In this document: one piece after another, positions 30,421-43,259 of the stretch
How positions within the stretch are numbered: the first letter of the stretch is position 1
Layout: each line of letters begins with the position of its first letter
DNA from: Tetradesmus obliquus
Taxonomy: Eukaryota > Chlorophyta > Chlorophyceae > Sphaeropleales > Scenedesmaceae
Length of the DNA: 64,000 nucleotides
NCBI GenBank assembly: GCA_030272155.1
Contig: CP126197.1
Coordinates: 1,116,001 to 1,180,000, forward strand
Direction: 5' to 3'
Program-made: the position numbers and the translations under genes
The notes under the pieces: generated by a model
What the model was told of the DNA's origin: nothing
Databases searched by the model: none
What the model saw: the letters and a program-made list of their open reading frames with translations, nothing else

Positions 30421-33400
30421 TTGGCCGTCACAAGCAGCTATCATGTGCGGATGGTTCTGGCCAGATATCAAGTGTGCCAGTTCCAGTAAGAAGTCACCTG
30501 CTGTCATGGGCTTGGAACAGGACGCAACGGCAGCTGAGGCCGCAAGATGCCAGCTGCAGCTAGGGCCGCATGGATGCCAGCTGCAGCACTTGGTTGCGGC
30601 TGTGCAGCGTGCATTTGGAGGCCGTGGTGGCTGGCGTGTGCTGTGCATGATGCGCTGTGTGATGCGCGACATGTAGATGATGTATGTATTGCTTGTGATC
30701 ATTGGTCTGCGAATTGCTGGTCTTGTTATCAGGTGTTTGAGTTTTGGGCTGTGAATAGGTTGTAGACATCGCTGGAATCAGGATACAGGCTGTAGCCAAT
30801 GTTGAACGACAGATGTTGCGCACATGTGGTCAATTAGGGTTCTCAGGCCCTGTTCAGGGACTGTGTCTGTGCTGCAGTTGATTACAGCATACCATGCTCT
30901 GATTACGGCATGCATGGCAATGCTGACGCCACCTGTGACCATGCAGTGCATGCTGTACATGAATTTTTGTACATGTTGGGGTAACGGGGCTATGCAGAAA
31001 TGCTGCAAAAGCAGTCTTCACTACCACGGTTCTTGGAGGACCATACAAGCGCCAGCTGCAGTTGGGGGAACCATACTACTAGAGCATGATGGAACAGATG
31101 CAGCAATGCTGAAGGTAGAGCCGTTGGCATATTAATCAGATAAGCAATGCATGCATGCGGAAGTTGCTGCATTGACAAGTGGCAGTTCTCCGCCATCTTA
31201 GCAGCTGTGCTGTGTTGTACAGCCGCCTGTCGGCCACAGGCTGTCAGGTGGTTGTGTTGTGTGTTTTTGGTCCACATATACTTATGGTGTTCCTCAGAAG
31301 GCTCTTGGCGCAGCCGTACAGCTCTGCAATTTGACCAAAAGGTAATGCTGCAGCTGTGGCGTTGATGCTATGGCTTGATGGGTAACATGATGATGATGAT
31401 GCTGCAGCTGTGTCTTCAACACTTTGTGCCTGAGCATGATGTTACATAAGAAGAACGCGTGCGCAACGCATCAAAACGCATGCATTTGAGCATGCACAAC
31501 CGTACATGGAGATGCAGATGAAATGCGGTTATGCAGATGATCGACTGCAGCTCCTACAGCACTGCGCCACTGCCGGCAATGGCAGGACCACCTCAGCAGA
31601 CACGGATGTACCGTACGCGCTGTGACAGCGCAAATGTGTCACCACACACATTTGTTAGCCCACACATGGATCAGCACACATGATGACGGCCGATGTTGTG
31701 AAGCGTGCCATCAGTTCAGCAGGCTGACGCAAACAGCATGAGCATTAACCGCAGCAGCCACATCGATGTAGGTGGCCCCTGGCTGTTGTTTGCAGCTACC
31801 GCAGTAGCAATGCGGCACAGTTGCAGTGCCTAGGAGACCTGCACGGGACTCCATGCAACGAGCAACAGTGCATGAGTTGCAGCACACACAAACGTGACGC
31901 AGCACCTACGCAGGCGACGCTTTTTCCAACATCCATTTGAAATGCATATGCGCAGCTGCAGCAGGCAGTGCACCCTTCTAAAAGGACACGCACATTGCGT
32001 GAAGACAGCAACATCCAGAGGTACATCATAAGGCAGACATAACATATCTAAGATGGTCCCAGGACCTACATGTAACTGTCCTCTCTCATATCGCAGACAT
32101 GCCAGAATGGCGTTTCATCAGCTCGAGGGCAATCATCCCCAACCAACCCACCACAGAACAACCAGGAAGGAACAAGTAAATCCGTTTGTATGTAGATGCA
32201 TATGCATGGTGTGTTGTGGCGCACCCAGTAGTGCATGCTGCTGTCACCGTACAGCAGCAGATGTCTGGCTTGTGATAGCAGCCTTGGCAAGTGCTCTTCA
32301 ATCACAACCCAAAGCAGCAGCGCATCCTTCAACAGTCCAACGGCACAGCGCTCACTGCGCCTGTGCAGTGCCTATAGCAAGCAGAGACTACCAGAACACG
32401 TGCCAGCAGAATAACACCACACAAGCAAATGCAACATAAACACGCTGCCACCATGCCCACAGAACCACAAACCTCACATATCAGCCTGGCCAGTCAAACA
32501 CCCGGCAACGTGTGCTCTGCTGTGCCCATATGAGCTAAGCTGCAGTGCCTACAGCAGCACAGCTGAGGTGCCTTTTCTTTCTGCACAGCTCGATTCTCGT
32601 TCAACATCCAGAAGTTGAAACCACCTTCCTGCTGTTGCTGCCTCAAGTGTGCATGCACACAATGGGGAGTGCAATCATGCAGATGCAGTCATGGCCAATG
32701 TGTGCCGCAGTGTGTGCTGCTTTGATGCAGTCAGAATAAAGTAAATGAAGGACTGCATGCCGTTGCAGCAAAGCAATAGCAAAGCACACAGGTGCCCAGG
32801 CATCTCCGCAGAGCACAGCAAACAGAAAGTGCAGATCTCAACTAGTAGGGTGCGCGACAGGCGCATTGTGCAAATCTCTGCTGCTGCCACTGCTGCTGCT
32901 GGCGGCATGGTTGAGTAAACGGCTGGCAGTCTCATAAAGAGAACGTGAGACAGCATGTATGTACATGAATACAGGCAATGTAAGTATGCTGCTCAGCGCG
33001 CTCCTGCTGCACAGTCATGAGCACAGCAGCAGCGCGCACCGTACCCAAAGCAACACATATCTCTGCACAGTACTAGTCCACTGCTGCCAATGCACAACAT
33101 CTGCACTCCATGCCGACACTGGGGCGACAAGATCTGGCACAAGATATGAGACAGAATGTCTACCAGTGCTGCTGCCACCTGCTGCTGCTGCTGCTGCAGT
33201 GAGTTTGTGCCTGTGCCTGCAATTCAATGCTGCTGAGGATCAGGATATGTAGCCACTCTAGCAAGCCTTTGCAGGCCTGACATGAAATTGGTATGCTGTT
33301 CATAAGTATCAATCATTGACACCTTCATGGAGTGTGTTCTGAAGTACGTGATACAAAGTAGGTATGCAGGTATCAACAACACACTGAATGCGCTACGGGT

Positions 33401-33640
33401 ACACACAGTTCCATTGCAAACATCAGTATATACACCTGCCACTGTAAAGCGGAGTAATGAGTTCAACACACAATCCGGCCATGTGGAAGCACTGCTCCAC
33501 AACTCCGACAGGCAAACATTTGGAGCTCCCATAGAGGAAGCGCGCTGCACCAGTCACCCTTGTGCAGATGCACGCCGCGTATCGGTATGCCGCGTACCGG
33601 TATGCCAGTATGTCATGTTCATCCACGCTGCTACCTCACT
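30421..33640. other. No gene recognised
   Basis: About 3.2 kb between the array and the second SGNH hydrolase. Frames are short and without domains. A/T content is somewhat higher than in genic parts in places (for example 30670-30790). Short CTG tracts at 32878-32900 and 33176-33200. I see nothing to annotate with confidence. Confidence 0.45.
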
Positions 33641-33755
33641 CACGGCCGTGCGCGAGCTGCATTGCGCCAAATGCTGTAGCTGGCCTCTTGTGCTGACACC
33701 TGTGCGTAATCCAGCAGCCCCAGCTGCGGCAGATTACACAGCTGACTCATCACCC
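33641..33755 (-). repeat. Copy of the SGNH-B coding end
   Basis: A ~115-base tandem duplicate of 33756-33870. In sense it again encodes a VMSQLCNLPQLGLLDYAQV-like end, then SAQEASYSIWRNAARARP and a stop, just beyond the true stop. Confidence 0.9.
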
Positions 33756-34078
33756 TCACGGCCGTGCGCGAGCTGCATTGCGCCAAATGCTGTAGCTGGC
33801 CTCTTGTGCTGATACCTGTGCGTAATCCAGAAGCCCCAGCTGCGGCAGATTACACAGGTGACTCATCACCTCATCGTACACGTACTGCCCCAGCTGCTCG
33901 TATGCAAACTGCGTCATGTGTAGGCCGTCATCCAGCCACCTGGAGCGCTCCTCCGGTGACATTTTGTAGAAGTCTAGGGGACCGGCCTGCAGCAGCAGCA
34001 GCAGCAGCAACATTCTCATCAGCAAGTCAAGGGCAGAGGGGTCGGGAGACATCTTGTAGAAGTGTAGGGCGCCGGTCT

Positions 34079-34128
<50 letters not shown>

Positions 34129-36109
34129 TGACGGGCAAAAGGTTCAGCGCGCCTGGCTGCAGGTTACCTATGTGTCTGCAGATAGGATCCTACGCTGGCT
34201 GTCTGCAACGACGCCAGGAACAGTTTATCTGAACGACTGCGGTGTTGGCTGCTGCAGCATGGCGGGCCAATGCACCCTGCCACACCTGCAGGTCTAACAC
34301 CAGATCTGCTGCCCCCTGCTGCTGCTGCTGCTGCTGCTGTCAGTGCAGCGAGGCACGCCACGAGCGCATGACCAGGTCTGCCACACGACTGACACGACGC
34401 AATAGCTTGAATCCTCACCTCCTCTCCCACCTGCAGGCCCAGCACCCAGGTCTGCGTCCCCTGCTGCTGGGTGCAACTGCTCCAGAGCACCACTTGCCTG
34501 TGACAACAACTGAAGCTGCACACTATTTTTCAAACCTCTCACCTGCAGGTCCAGCACCCAGATCTGCGGGCCCTGGCCGCCTGTCGCTGCTGCGCGCGCT
34601 GCTGCTGCCGCCTTGAGCAGCTCGGCCATCTTCTTGCGCTCCGCTTCCTTGCTGTCAGTCCTGCAAGCATGCACACAGAGCAGCAGCAGCAGCAGCAGGA
34701 TGCTTCATCATCGCTTCGACACAGGCAGGCACAGTTGCATAGCAGCTCGGCCATCTTCGTGCGCTCCGCCTCCTTGCTATCAGTCTGCGAGCACACACAG
34801 GCAGAGAGGCAGCAGCAGCAGCAGTAGGGCAGTTCATCATTGGTCGACGCAACTCAGCTCAGCCATCTTCTTGCGCTCCACTTCCTTGCTGTCAGTCCTT
34901 CGAGCAGGCGCAAAGAGCGGCAGCAGCAGCAGCAGGACACTCCATCACCCCATCAAGCAGCGGCTGCAGACCAGCCATGATCTCAGCAGCAGGCGGCGGC
35001 TGAGCCCCCCTCCCCCCCCTCCCCCCCCCCCCCCCCCGCACACACACTCACAAGCACGGGCGTTGGCTGCAGCCACGACTTTGCACAACACACGTCCGCC
35101 CTCCCCACGACCCACACACGAAACTGGAGTGAAGAAACATACAACAGACAGAATCCCACTCACTCTGCCACGAAGCCGGGTGCAGCGAACGGAGGGATGG
35201 AAACAACAGGGATCCCTTTCGCCAGCGTCTCATCAAGCAGCGGCTGCAGGCCAGCCATGATCTCAGCAGCAGGCGTGCCGCCCCGCAGCAGGTCGTTGAT
35301 GCCGATCATGATGACTGCAACGTCCCACTGCCGGAAGGCCAGCTGTTCAAGGTAGAACTCCGGGAACTTCTTTGGAATGTTGAAGCCTGTCTGGTAGATG
35401 CCGCCGCCACCCAGGCCTGCGTAAACGAGTTGATGATTGAAAGAAAATCAGTGTGTTCATGTGTGAATGGACATATGTTTTGGCCTTGCCAGGCAACACA
35501 AGATGGTCCACCAGAAGTAGGAAACTCTGGAGCCGTCGAGAGCAAGCAAGCATGTGCAGGCTGTTCCATCAGAAAAAACAGCAAACCTTGCTCATGTGCA
35601 TGCTTGACGCTGCTTCTGCCACTCCTCCTGCTGCTGCTGCTGTTGCCATTGCCGCTGCTGCTGCTGCCAGCCCACCTGCATCAATCGCGCGCGTGCGCGG
35701 GCCCAGCTTTTTGCGCAACAGCTCTTCCAGCTTGATCGTATAGGGGTAGTTAAAACCCCGGCTGGGCACTGAACCCTGTGTGATGCTGTCTCCAGCCGCC
35801 AGCACATGAAAAGAGGCCCGCCGCTGCACAGGGATGCAGTAGCCGCCACTGCCCGGCTGCTGCTGCTGCTGCAGATCGGTGATCTGGCTCATGCGGTGGC
35901 CTGGCGGCGGGCCTGCTGTGGCTGCTGCTGCTGCTGTAGGGTTGAAGAGGTAAGCAAGAGCAAGGCCGAGGTTTAGGTTTGGGGCAGGGATAGGGGTTGG
36001 GGCGGCAGGTGCAGGTGCTGCAGGCGCGGAGGTGCCGCTAGGAGCACTGTCTGTGGCCAGTGGTGCGACTGGTGCTGCTGCTGCTGCGTCGCTGGCAGGC
36101 ACTTCAGTC

Positions 36110-36150
<41 letters not shown>

Positions 36151-39100
36151 GTCAATGGCAGGCACATCTGCTGCCGTGCTACTGGCAGGCACATCAAGTG
36201 TTGTTGCTGCTGCTGCTGCTGCCGCACTGGCAGGTACTTCAGAAATCTGTGTTGCTGCTGCTACTGCTGCTACTGCTGCTGTGTCACTAGCAGGCCCATT
36301 GGCTGCTGCTGCTGCTGCTGCTGGTGGTGGTGCGAAGCCGCTGACATAGTCTACTGATCCAGATGCATCCCATGCATGATTGATGAATGGTAGATTTGGA
36401 CGGTTGATGGGTGCATGCGCCAATGTGTGGTTGGATCCGCCATGATGCATATGTCAGGACGCCCAAGCAATGCCAGATGTGTTTTGCGTTGCATGTAGGG
36501 CGAGCGATGGCACGTGTGCGCATGCCGTGGCGTGTGCAGTGCAGTGCAGTGCAGGCAGCATGAGGCAGCATTGTGTGGATGATACAGGAGTGGTGCATTT
36601 TGCAAGCATGCAACATTGCAATGGTGATCTCACTGCTGTTGTGCTTGCACATGTGGCAGGCAGCATGAGGCAGCATGGTGTGGATGATACAAGAGTGACT
36701 CTTTGCAGATACAGCAATGTACAACTACTTGATGTTGTGCACGCATGCCGTAGCGTGTGCAGTGCAGTGCAGTGCAGGCAGCATGAGGCAGCATTGTGTG
36801 GATGATACAGCAGTGGCACACTGCAAACACAGCAATGTTCAACAACTACTTGATATTGTGCACGCATGCTGTGGCAGGTGCAGTGCGGCGCAGGCAGCAT
36901 GAGGCAGCCTGGTGTGGATGATACAGGAGAGGTGCATTCTGCATGCAGCATTGCAATGGTGATCTCACTGATGATGTGCAGTGCGGTGCAGGCAGCATGA
37001 GGCAGCATGGTGTGGATGATACAGGAGTGACACATTGCAAAAACAGCAGTGTTCAACTACTTGATGCTGTGCATGCATGCCGTAGCGGGTGCAGCGCAGC
37101 GTGCAGGCAGCATGAGGCAGCATGGTGTGCATGATACAGAGTGACACATTGCGCGAGTGCAGCAGTGCAATGGTTGACCAATCAAACATTTATGCAGTGC
37201 ACAGGTGGTTGCAATGCTCCCCTGCCTGCAGCTGCTGTAGCAAGTATGGGAATGCACACACTGCAGTGCACTCTGCAACAATTTTCTCTGTGACAGCGTT
37301 CTTACCCTCTGTGCGTTTTTCAATGCCCCTCCAAAAACTACCACAATCCCCCAAACCACCACCAGCCCTACCTCCCCATGCCCAGCTGCAGCCACCCTGC
37401 GCCAACCAAACATCACCAAACATTACCAAACTACCAAACATTACCTGCTGAAGTGGCTCCATGTGTCAGTGCACATTTGCAACGCATCTGCCCCTCCAAA
37501 TCCTCCATGATCCACCACCTGCCCTACACCTATGTATGCTAATCCTGTGCCAACCAAACATTACCTGCTGAAGTGGCTCCATTCTCCGAGTTGCCAGCTG
37601 GCAGCGTCTGACTTTTAAAGGCACAGCTCTGCTTAGCCACGCCATCATATCCCCACAGCCGGCCGTGACTGTCTGGCAATGCATTGCTGTCTGTCAGCTG
37701 GTAGGGGCAGTCTTTAGCAGCATCCCAAGATATGGTGCCAGCTGCAGCTGCTGAGGCGTCCTTGAAAGTGCAGCTCTGTTTTGTTGCGCCGTCAAAACCC
37801 CAAGGGCGGCCGAGTTTGTCGAGGTTTACGTTGGCTGCGGTTTTGGGGTAGCTGCAGGTTGGGCTGGTGTTCCAAGAGTCAAAGTCCTTTGACTTGGCCG
37901 TTGCCTCCGCCTCGGCATCTGCAGAGACAGCACATAGGCGAGGTACATGATTGCACACTTATGGACACAGACGTACTCAGCTCGCATCAAAAGCACAGGC
38001 GAATGAGCGGAGGCTGTGACACCGCCAAACCATCAGCAGGTGCCTGCAACAACATTGACAGTTAACATCGCCTGCAAGGAAAACAGCTCTGCTAAAACTG
38101 GCTGCGTCTCGAGCACTTTTCTGAAACAGCAAGCATCAGCAAGCAGCAGGAACCTGAGCTCACCGTTTGCTGCAGAAGACTTTGTTAGCGCTGCAGGTCC
38201 AGCAGCTGTATGCGCTGCCGGTGCTGGTGGTGCACCATGATCTGCATTTGTCACCTGCTGCTCAGCTTCTGGCTGCTGCTCAAGAGGCTGCTCTGCGATT
38301 GGCTGTTCAGACACTTGCGGTTGCTGCTGCTGTTCAGTGTCAGCTGGTGCAGTGCCCTGCTCTGGGGTGGCTGGCTGCAGGAAAGCAGTGAAATCCTGTT
38401 GCCGCTGCGAAGGCTGTGCAGTAGTCTGAAAGGCAACAGCATTGGCAGCAGAGGCAGGGTACGAAAGAGAATGAAGGGTTGGTCAGACACGCACGTCAGC
38501 ATGTCAGCACGTCAGAAGAGGCTCGTCCTTGTGCAGCCCGGTGAGCAGATGGAGTGCTACGGTACGCACCGCCAGCAAAGTAGCCAGGGTTTCATTTAGG
38601 TAGTTATGCCGACCGAAACACTGTCTGCACACGTGTTTGCTGGCAGGTGCTGCTGCTGCTGCTGCTGCTGCTGGCGGAGGTTTGTCGGCTAGCTGGCCTG
38701 CAGAGACCTGGCAGTCAGCACGCAAGCAATGTATAGCCGCACACCAGTTTCTCATTCCAAATCAAACATCACACCATAAGGAACTTCTACCTTTGATGGA
38801 CCCTGCTGTGTGAACGCTGATGCTGGCACAGCAGGTGGTGTCACCAGGTGCTGTCAGGATGACACACCAGCAGCAGGTAGCACCATTACCCACCTGCCAC
38901 CAAGTGCCACTGCCGGCGTTGTACAGGGTGTATCCACCAGTAGTAGGGCCTCCGATGAACAGTTGTCGCAGATTGCGCCGCTGCGTGCGAACTGCGGTGG
39001 TCAAGAGCTTTCTGGTTCGCCGGAAGCTCCTGGCAGCGAGCTGCGTGCGAGATGATCCTATCGCTGCATGAAGCGGCACGATCGCCTGCACCGATTCTCT

Positions 39101-39220
39101 GCTGGATGATTCAAGCTGCTGTTTGAGCTGCACGCCAGGCTGCACTTCCAACGCTGCTGCCCTCAGGTGGTTGACGCAGCAACAGACCAGCAAGGTCGCT
39201 AGTAAAACGCCGTATCGCAT
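33756..39220 (-). CDS. Modular secreted protein with C-terminal SGNH hydrolase (paralogue B)
   Basis: Eight exons: 39220-38791, 38697-38633, 38425-38164, 37918-37565, 36353-35676, 35416-35164, 34660-34543, 33986-33756; all phases agree; 796 residues. Order: signal peptide (MRYGVLLATLLVCCCVNHL), a Cys-rich region ending near 143 (ATCCWCVILTAPGDTTCC), Pro/Ala/Gln linkers, two ~38-residue repeats at 268-305 and 317-354, a long Ala/Thr linker, and an SGNH domain. The repeats share W-x(4-5)-C ... GR-x-WG[FY]DG-x2-KQSC-x-FK. Catalytic blocks are complete: LAAGDSITQG with Ser560, GLGGGG at 597, IMIGINDLL with Asn637, and WLDDGLHM with Asp740/His743. The last three introns match paralogue A in position and phase. 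Inference: a cell-wall or mucilage esterase whose repeats bind carbohydrate. Exons 1-2 are least certain; an alternative donor at 38893 also keeps frame. Confidence 0.8.
34282..34910 (-). repeat. Copies of both edges of SGNH-B exon 7
   Basis: The exon-7 start (TDSKEAERKKMAEL) occurs three times: in the true exon (to 34660) and at about 34737-34796 and 34855-34905. The exon end plus donor (VLDLQ|GT) occurs at 34543 and in copies near 34430-34475 and 34283-34320. CAG runs separate the units. Confidence 0.85.
35005..35037 (+). repeat. C-rich homopolymer tract
   Basis: Runs of 6, 8 and 17 C separated by single T, inside intron 6 of SGNH-B. The sense strand of the gene is therefore G-rich here and could form a G-quadruplex. 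Length may be unreliable in an assembly. Confidence 0.8.
36480..37165 (-). repeat. Intronic tandem array in SGNH-B intron 4
   Basis: Six or more units of roughly 100-120 bases, each with GGCAGCATGAGGCAGCA (near 36552, 36658, 36777, 36893, 36990, 37106), GTGTGGATGATACAGGAGTG and a CACGCATGCCGTAGCGTGTG block. The array fills most of the 1.2-kb intron between the repeat-domain exon and the hydrolase exon. Confidence 0.88.
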
Positions 39221-41408
39221 TTTGCTGTGTTTAAAACCTTGATCTGGCCCCAATTGCCGCGATCAGCCTCTATGAGCTAGGCCAGCCGTGGTCCTGTAGC
39301 TCTGAATAACACGTCTAATCTACTCGTAGATCATACCGTTTGGAAGTAAACAATATGTACATGATGCCTGCAGCTGTGTTGCTGGTCTTACGGACCCTGC
39401 TGCGCTGTGCACAAGACACCAGGTTGTCAGCTGCAAGGTGTCAGCAACAATGACGGCCCTGAAGCGCAGCTAAAAGCCATCAATATTGATCGCTTCTGCA
39501 AGCGAATGCTAGCGACAGAAAACAGCTTGGTGTTACTTATCGCGAGCCGAGCTTGCCGCCAAACTGTCAACGAGCATCAACAGAGGCAGGACAACATGCT
39601 ATTCATACAGCAATAATTGGTGAAAAAATATAGCTGTGCCTTTTCACAACCTCGGCGAGTGTGACTGGGACCATTTATGGCAGAGCTGCGTCAGCAGGAC
39701 ACAAAAAGTGACGTTGACGCCCTGATTACTCGGGCAAGCGAACATCACGAACATGCAAGCGAGATAAGTTCGACTCAGTAGATTACATGTACCCGTCAAC
39801 GTTACCTTCGACCGACAGAAGTAGTACAGCCACCCCTGCCAATGTCGTATGCCTGACCTGCAGCTGAGACTCCCAAGCAAGCAGCCCATGTTCAATGCCT
39901 GAAGCTAGAGGCTCAGCTGTGCTGGACATAGGGCTGAGTCAGACCTTTTTACAAGCTTACCATCGCATGCGGAAGCTGTGCGTTTGGCGTTGCTGGAAGA
40001 CATCCTGAACTAAAGTACACGTCAAACTGCGCTGCGCTCACTGCACGGCACAGCCAGCAGCACATTATCAGGCGCTTCGCTAAAGCTCGAAGCGCATTCA
40101 ATAGCGCGACTAAAATGCTTTTCAACATTGCTTCGATGCGGTCAAAGACAGCAACAACAATGAAGCAGTGCAGGCATACAACACAGCCGCCATACCCAAA
40201 CATCGCACATCCATCTTCCAAACGTTGTTCTACATTTGCGGCAGCACATTGAAGCGCCAGACCAGCCAGACACGCTGGCAGCACACATTGTAAAGATAAA
40301 CAGTGTAGCATGAAAAATGCAAAGCTGCACACATTCTGGATGGCTGTGCACATGTCGCATCCATAGCTGCCACATAATGAAAGCCTACAACCTCGCAGCA
40401 AGCAGCAGAATAGAAAGCGCAATCTGCAAGCAACCCCCACCACAGCTCCGCATCGCACAGCGTCACCCCGCAGCATCACCAGTGCAGCGTGTTGCTGTGG
40501 TATGCCAGGTCAGTGGTTGACGAAACTGACATCCAGTTGCAGCAAGCCTAGATGTACACGACATGCATGGCACCTGTTTGCGTGGCAAACACGCATGGGC
40601 AAGAGGCATGCATACTAAGAGCCCCCAAGTAACACAAGAGTACAGACGGCACGTGCCGCTCTTATACATGAAAAGGCGCCCACACCAGCCAACTGCCTGT
40701 TACAAAGGCAGCCAGCAATGTCTGTCAGGTCGGCACATAGCACACGGCAGCATGCACTGCCAGTAATGACATACAAAACAGCACATAACATACATGTAAA
40801 CACACACAGGCACCCCCAACATCCTGCAAACCAACCAGGATACGCATCAAGGCGCGCAAAGCACCACACACGAAAGCCTTACAATGCTGCTGCCTGAGGC
40901 CTGGCATGCTCAAAGCCCCAACAAACAACATGTGTAAAAGAAAACTCTCCCTTTGCAACACCCCATCTCTCTTGTTCCAGCTTACAAGCACATGCCGACC
41001 AGCCACCTTGTGCCGTGTGCCTGCTGCTGCGTAACGAGCATAGCCACAGCTTACTAGCACCAGTTCCTAAGCGCTGATATGGTACGTCAGCTATGGTACA
41101 TACAACATGAAGAGAAACATACAGCCATACATGATGGCGCAGTACAGGTACACAATCACACTTTGGTACAGTGGCAGTGCCCTCACTGCAAGGCACCACA
41201 CCACAGCTAACAACCGGCCACTGCATGTACATCATTGCATCACACTCGCCCCAACAGGTCGCCTCTGCCTGATACAACCCATCATTACCACGGCAGTACT
41301 AAAGTACCATTGCTAGTGGCTGAACAGCAGGCTCTTGTCACCCTCAACACCGCTGTAGCGTCTGATAACGTTATGTAAATAACAGTCATACACATTGCTC
41401 ACCACTGC
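39221..41408. other. No gene recognised
   Basis: This 2.2-kb region holds the promoter side of SGNH-B on the left and the 3' flank of the RING-FYVE-SYLF gene on the right. The longest open frame (39949-40479, minus) is Cys/Leu-rich with no domain and looks non-coding. Few CAG tracts. Confidence 0.5.
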
Positions 41409-43207
41409 TCACCACTCTAGTTCATACTGTGGCTCCTCCTCTTCCTCAAACTCTGCAGCAACAGCAACAGCAGCAGCAGTACGAGGAGCAGACGGCAGCT
41501 GCTGCTCCTGCTGCTGCTGCTGGCGGCTGCCAGACCAGCTGAACCCAGCAGCGGCAGCAGCAGCAGGCCGCGCAGCCTGAGCAGCACTGCTGCTGCTGCT
41601 TCCCCTGTCATAGGCACTAAGAGGTGCTGGTGGTGCTGATGCAGCATGCATGCTGTCATCATCTTCATCATCTTCAAAGTCAAACACAGCTGCGGCAAAC
41701 TGATCCATATCTGCTTCTCCACTCACACCCCGCCGCCTCTGCTGCTGCTGCTGCTTGCTGGGCACCGCGACGGCTTCACTGCTGCTGTTGCGGCTGCTGC
41801 ACCCTGCAGCAGCAGCAGCTCTGCTGCAGCTCGCTGCAGATACTGCTGCTGTTGATGCCGCTGCCTTGCCCTTTCCATGCACTAGCAAGCCCCTGCCCTC
41901 CCATTTACTCATCAGCCCCTCAACAGCATCATACAGCATTGCAGCAGCAGGCGGCTGCGGAACACTGCAGTCCACCAGCAGCTGCCTCGCACTCACCGCA
42001 TACCCATAGAACCTCTTATTCACCGCATCCCGAGCACACGTCACACTCCCCTCCAGACTCGCACCCACAAACGCGCCCTGGCTGCAGCTATACCCCACCA
42101 CAGAACCCCGCGCAGCAATGCTTCCAACCCTGAAAGAGGCCTCCGCAGACCTCCCTACAGGCCCCAGCGCAAGCCCCACGCTGCCTCCCAGGCCGATTGT
42201 ACTGCCTGATGCGAAGGCGCGTACCGCCTCATCCGTTTTGAGCACCAGCAGTACATCGGTGAGCTCCCCACCCAGCTGTAGGCCCCATCCTAGGCCATAG
42301 CAGGCTGCAGCACAGGGCGCTGACCAAGCACCGCTGCGCTGGCGAGATACCACAATGCCTGCGATTCAGGTATGCAGCGACAGCACCAGCAGAAGATTGA
42401 TAGATATTCAGTAGGATTCTGTGTTGATTTGAATGGCTGAAGGCCCCAGCCAAGGTCGTAGCAGGCTGCAGCACAGGGCGCGGACCAGGCGCCGCTGCGC
42501 TGCTTCGAGACCACGATGCCTGCGATCATGCAGCAGCACAGTTGGTATTGGAATAGGAGTCAGTTGATCTGAAGGGCTGCAGGGCGTGGACCAGGCGCCG
42601 GTGCGCTGGCGGGACACCACAATGCCTGGAAGAACACCGCGCAGTCATTGGGCCCAGCGTCAGAGCAGGCGGGTGACAAGCGATCGCAGTTTAGCTGCAA
42701 CACGAGTACACGGTCGAGCAAGCGCACCACGTCACCGTACGCACAGCTCTGGCAGCTGTATCAGCAGCATCACGTAGGCAACAAAAGCAACACACTCTGT
42801 CTCACAGTCTCAGCTGTCACAAGACACAACATGAGCAGCATAAAGCTCTCAATCAGCCCGCCCGCCTGTGCCTGCGGCGCATGACCAGCCAGCACCCAGC
42901 CGCACCACGCTGAGCAGCGCCAGAAAACACCCAACAAGCCACTCAGATTCAGCCCGCTCTGTGTCGGTCTCCTACCTGTGCCTGCGGTGCAAGACCACCC
43001 TGCACCCAGCCGCACCACGCTGAGCAGCGCCAGGCCGCGCGCCCCGGCCAGCAGCTGAGCAGGCAGGCCGCGCTCAGGCTCCAGCCGGATGGCCTGCAGG
43101 GCAGCAACAGCAGCATCAGCAGCAGCAAAGTCAAGGGGCAGGGAGGGTAAGACAGGCAGCCAGCAGCTGGGCGTGCCGGCCCCGCTCTGGCTCCAGCCGG
43201 ATTGCCT

Positions 43208-43259
<52 letters not shown>

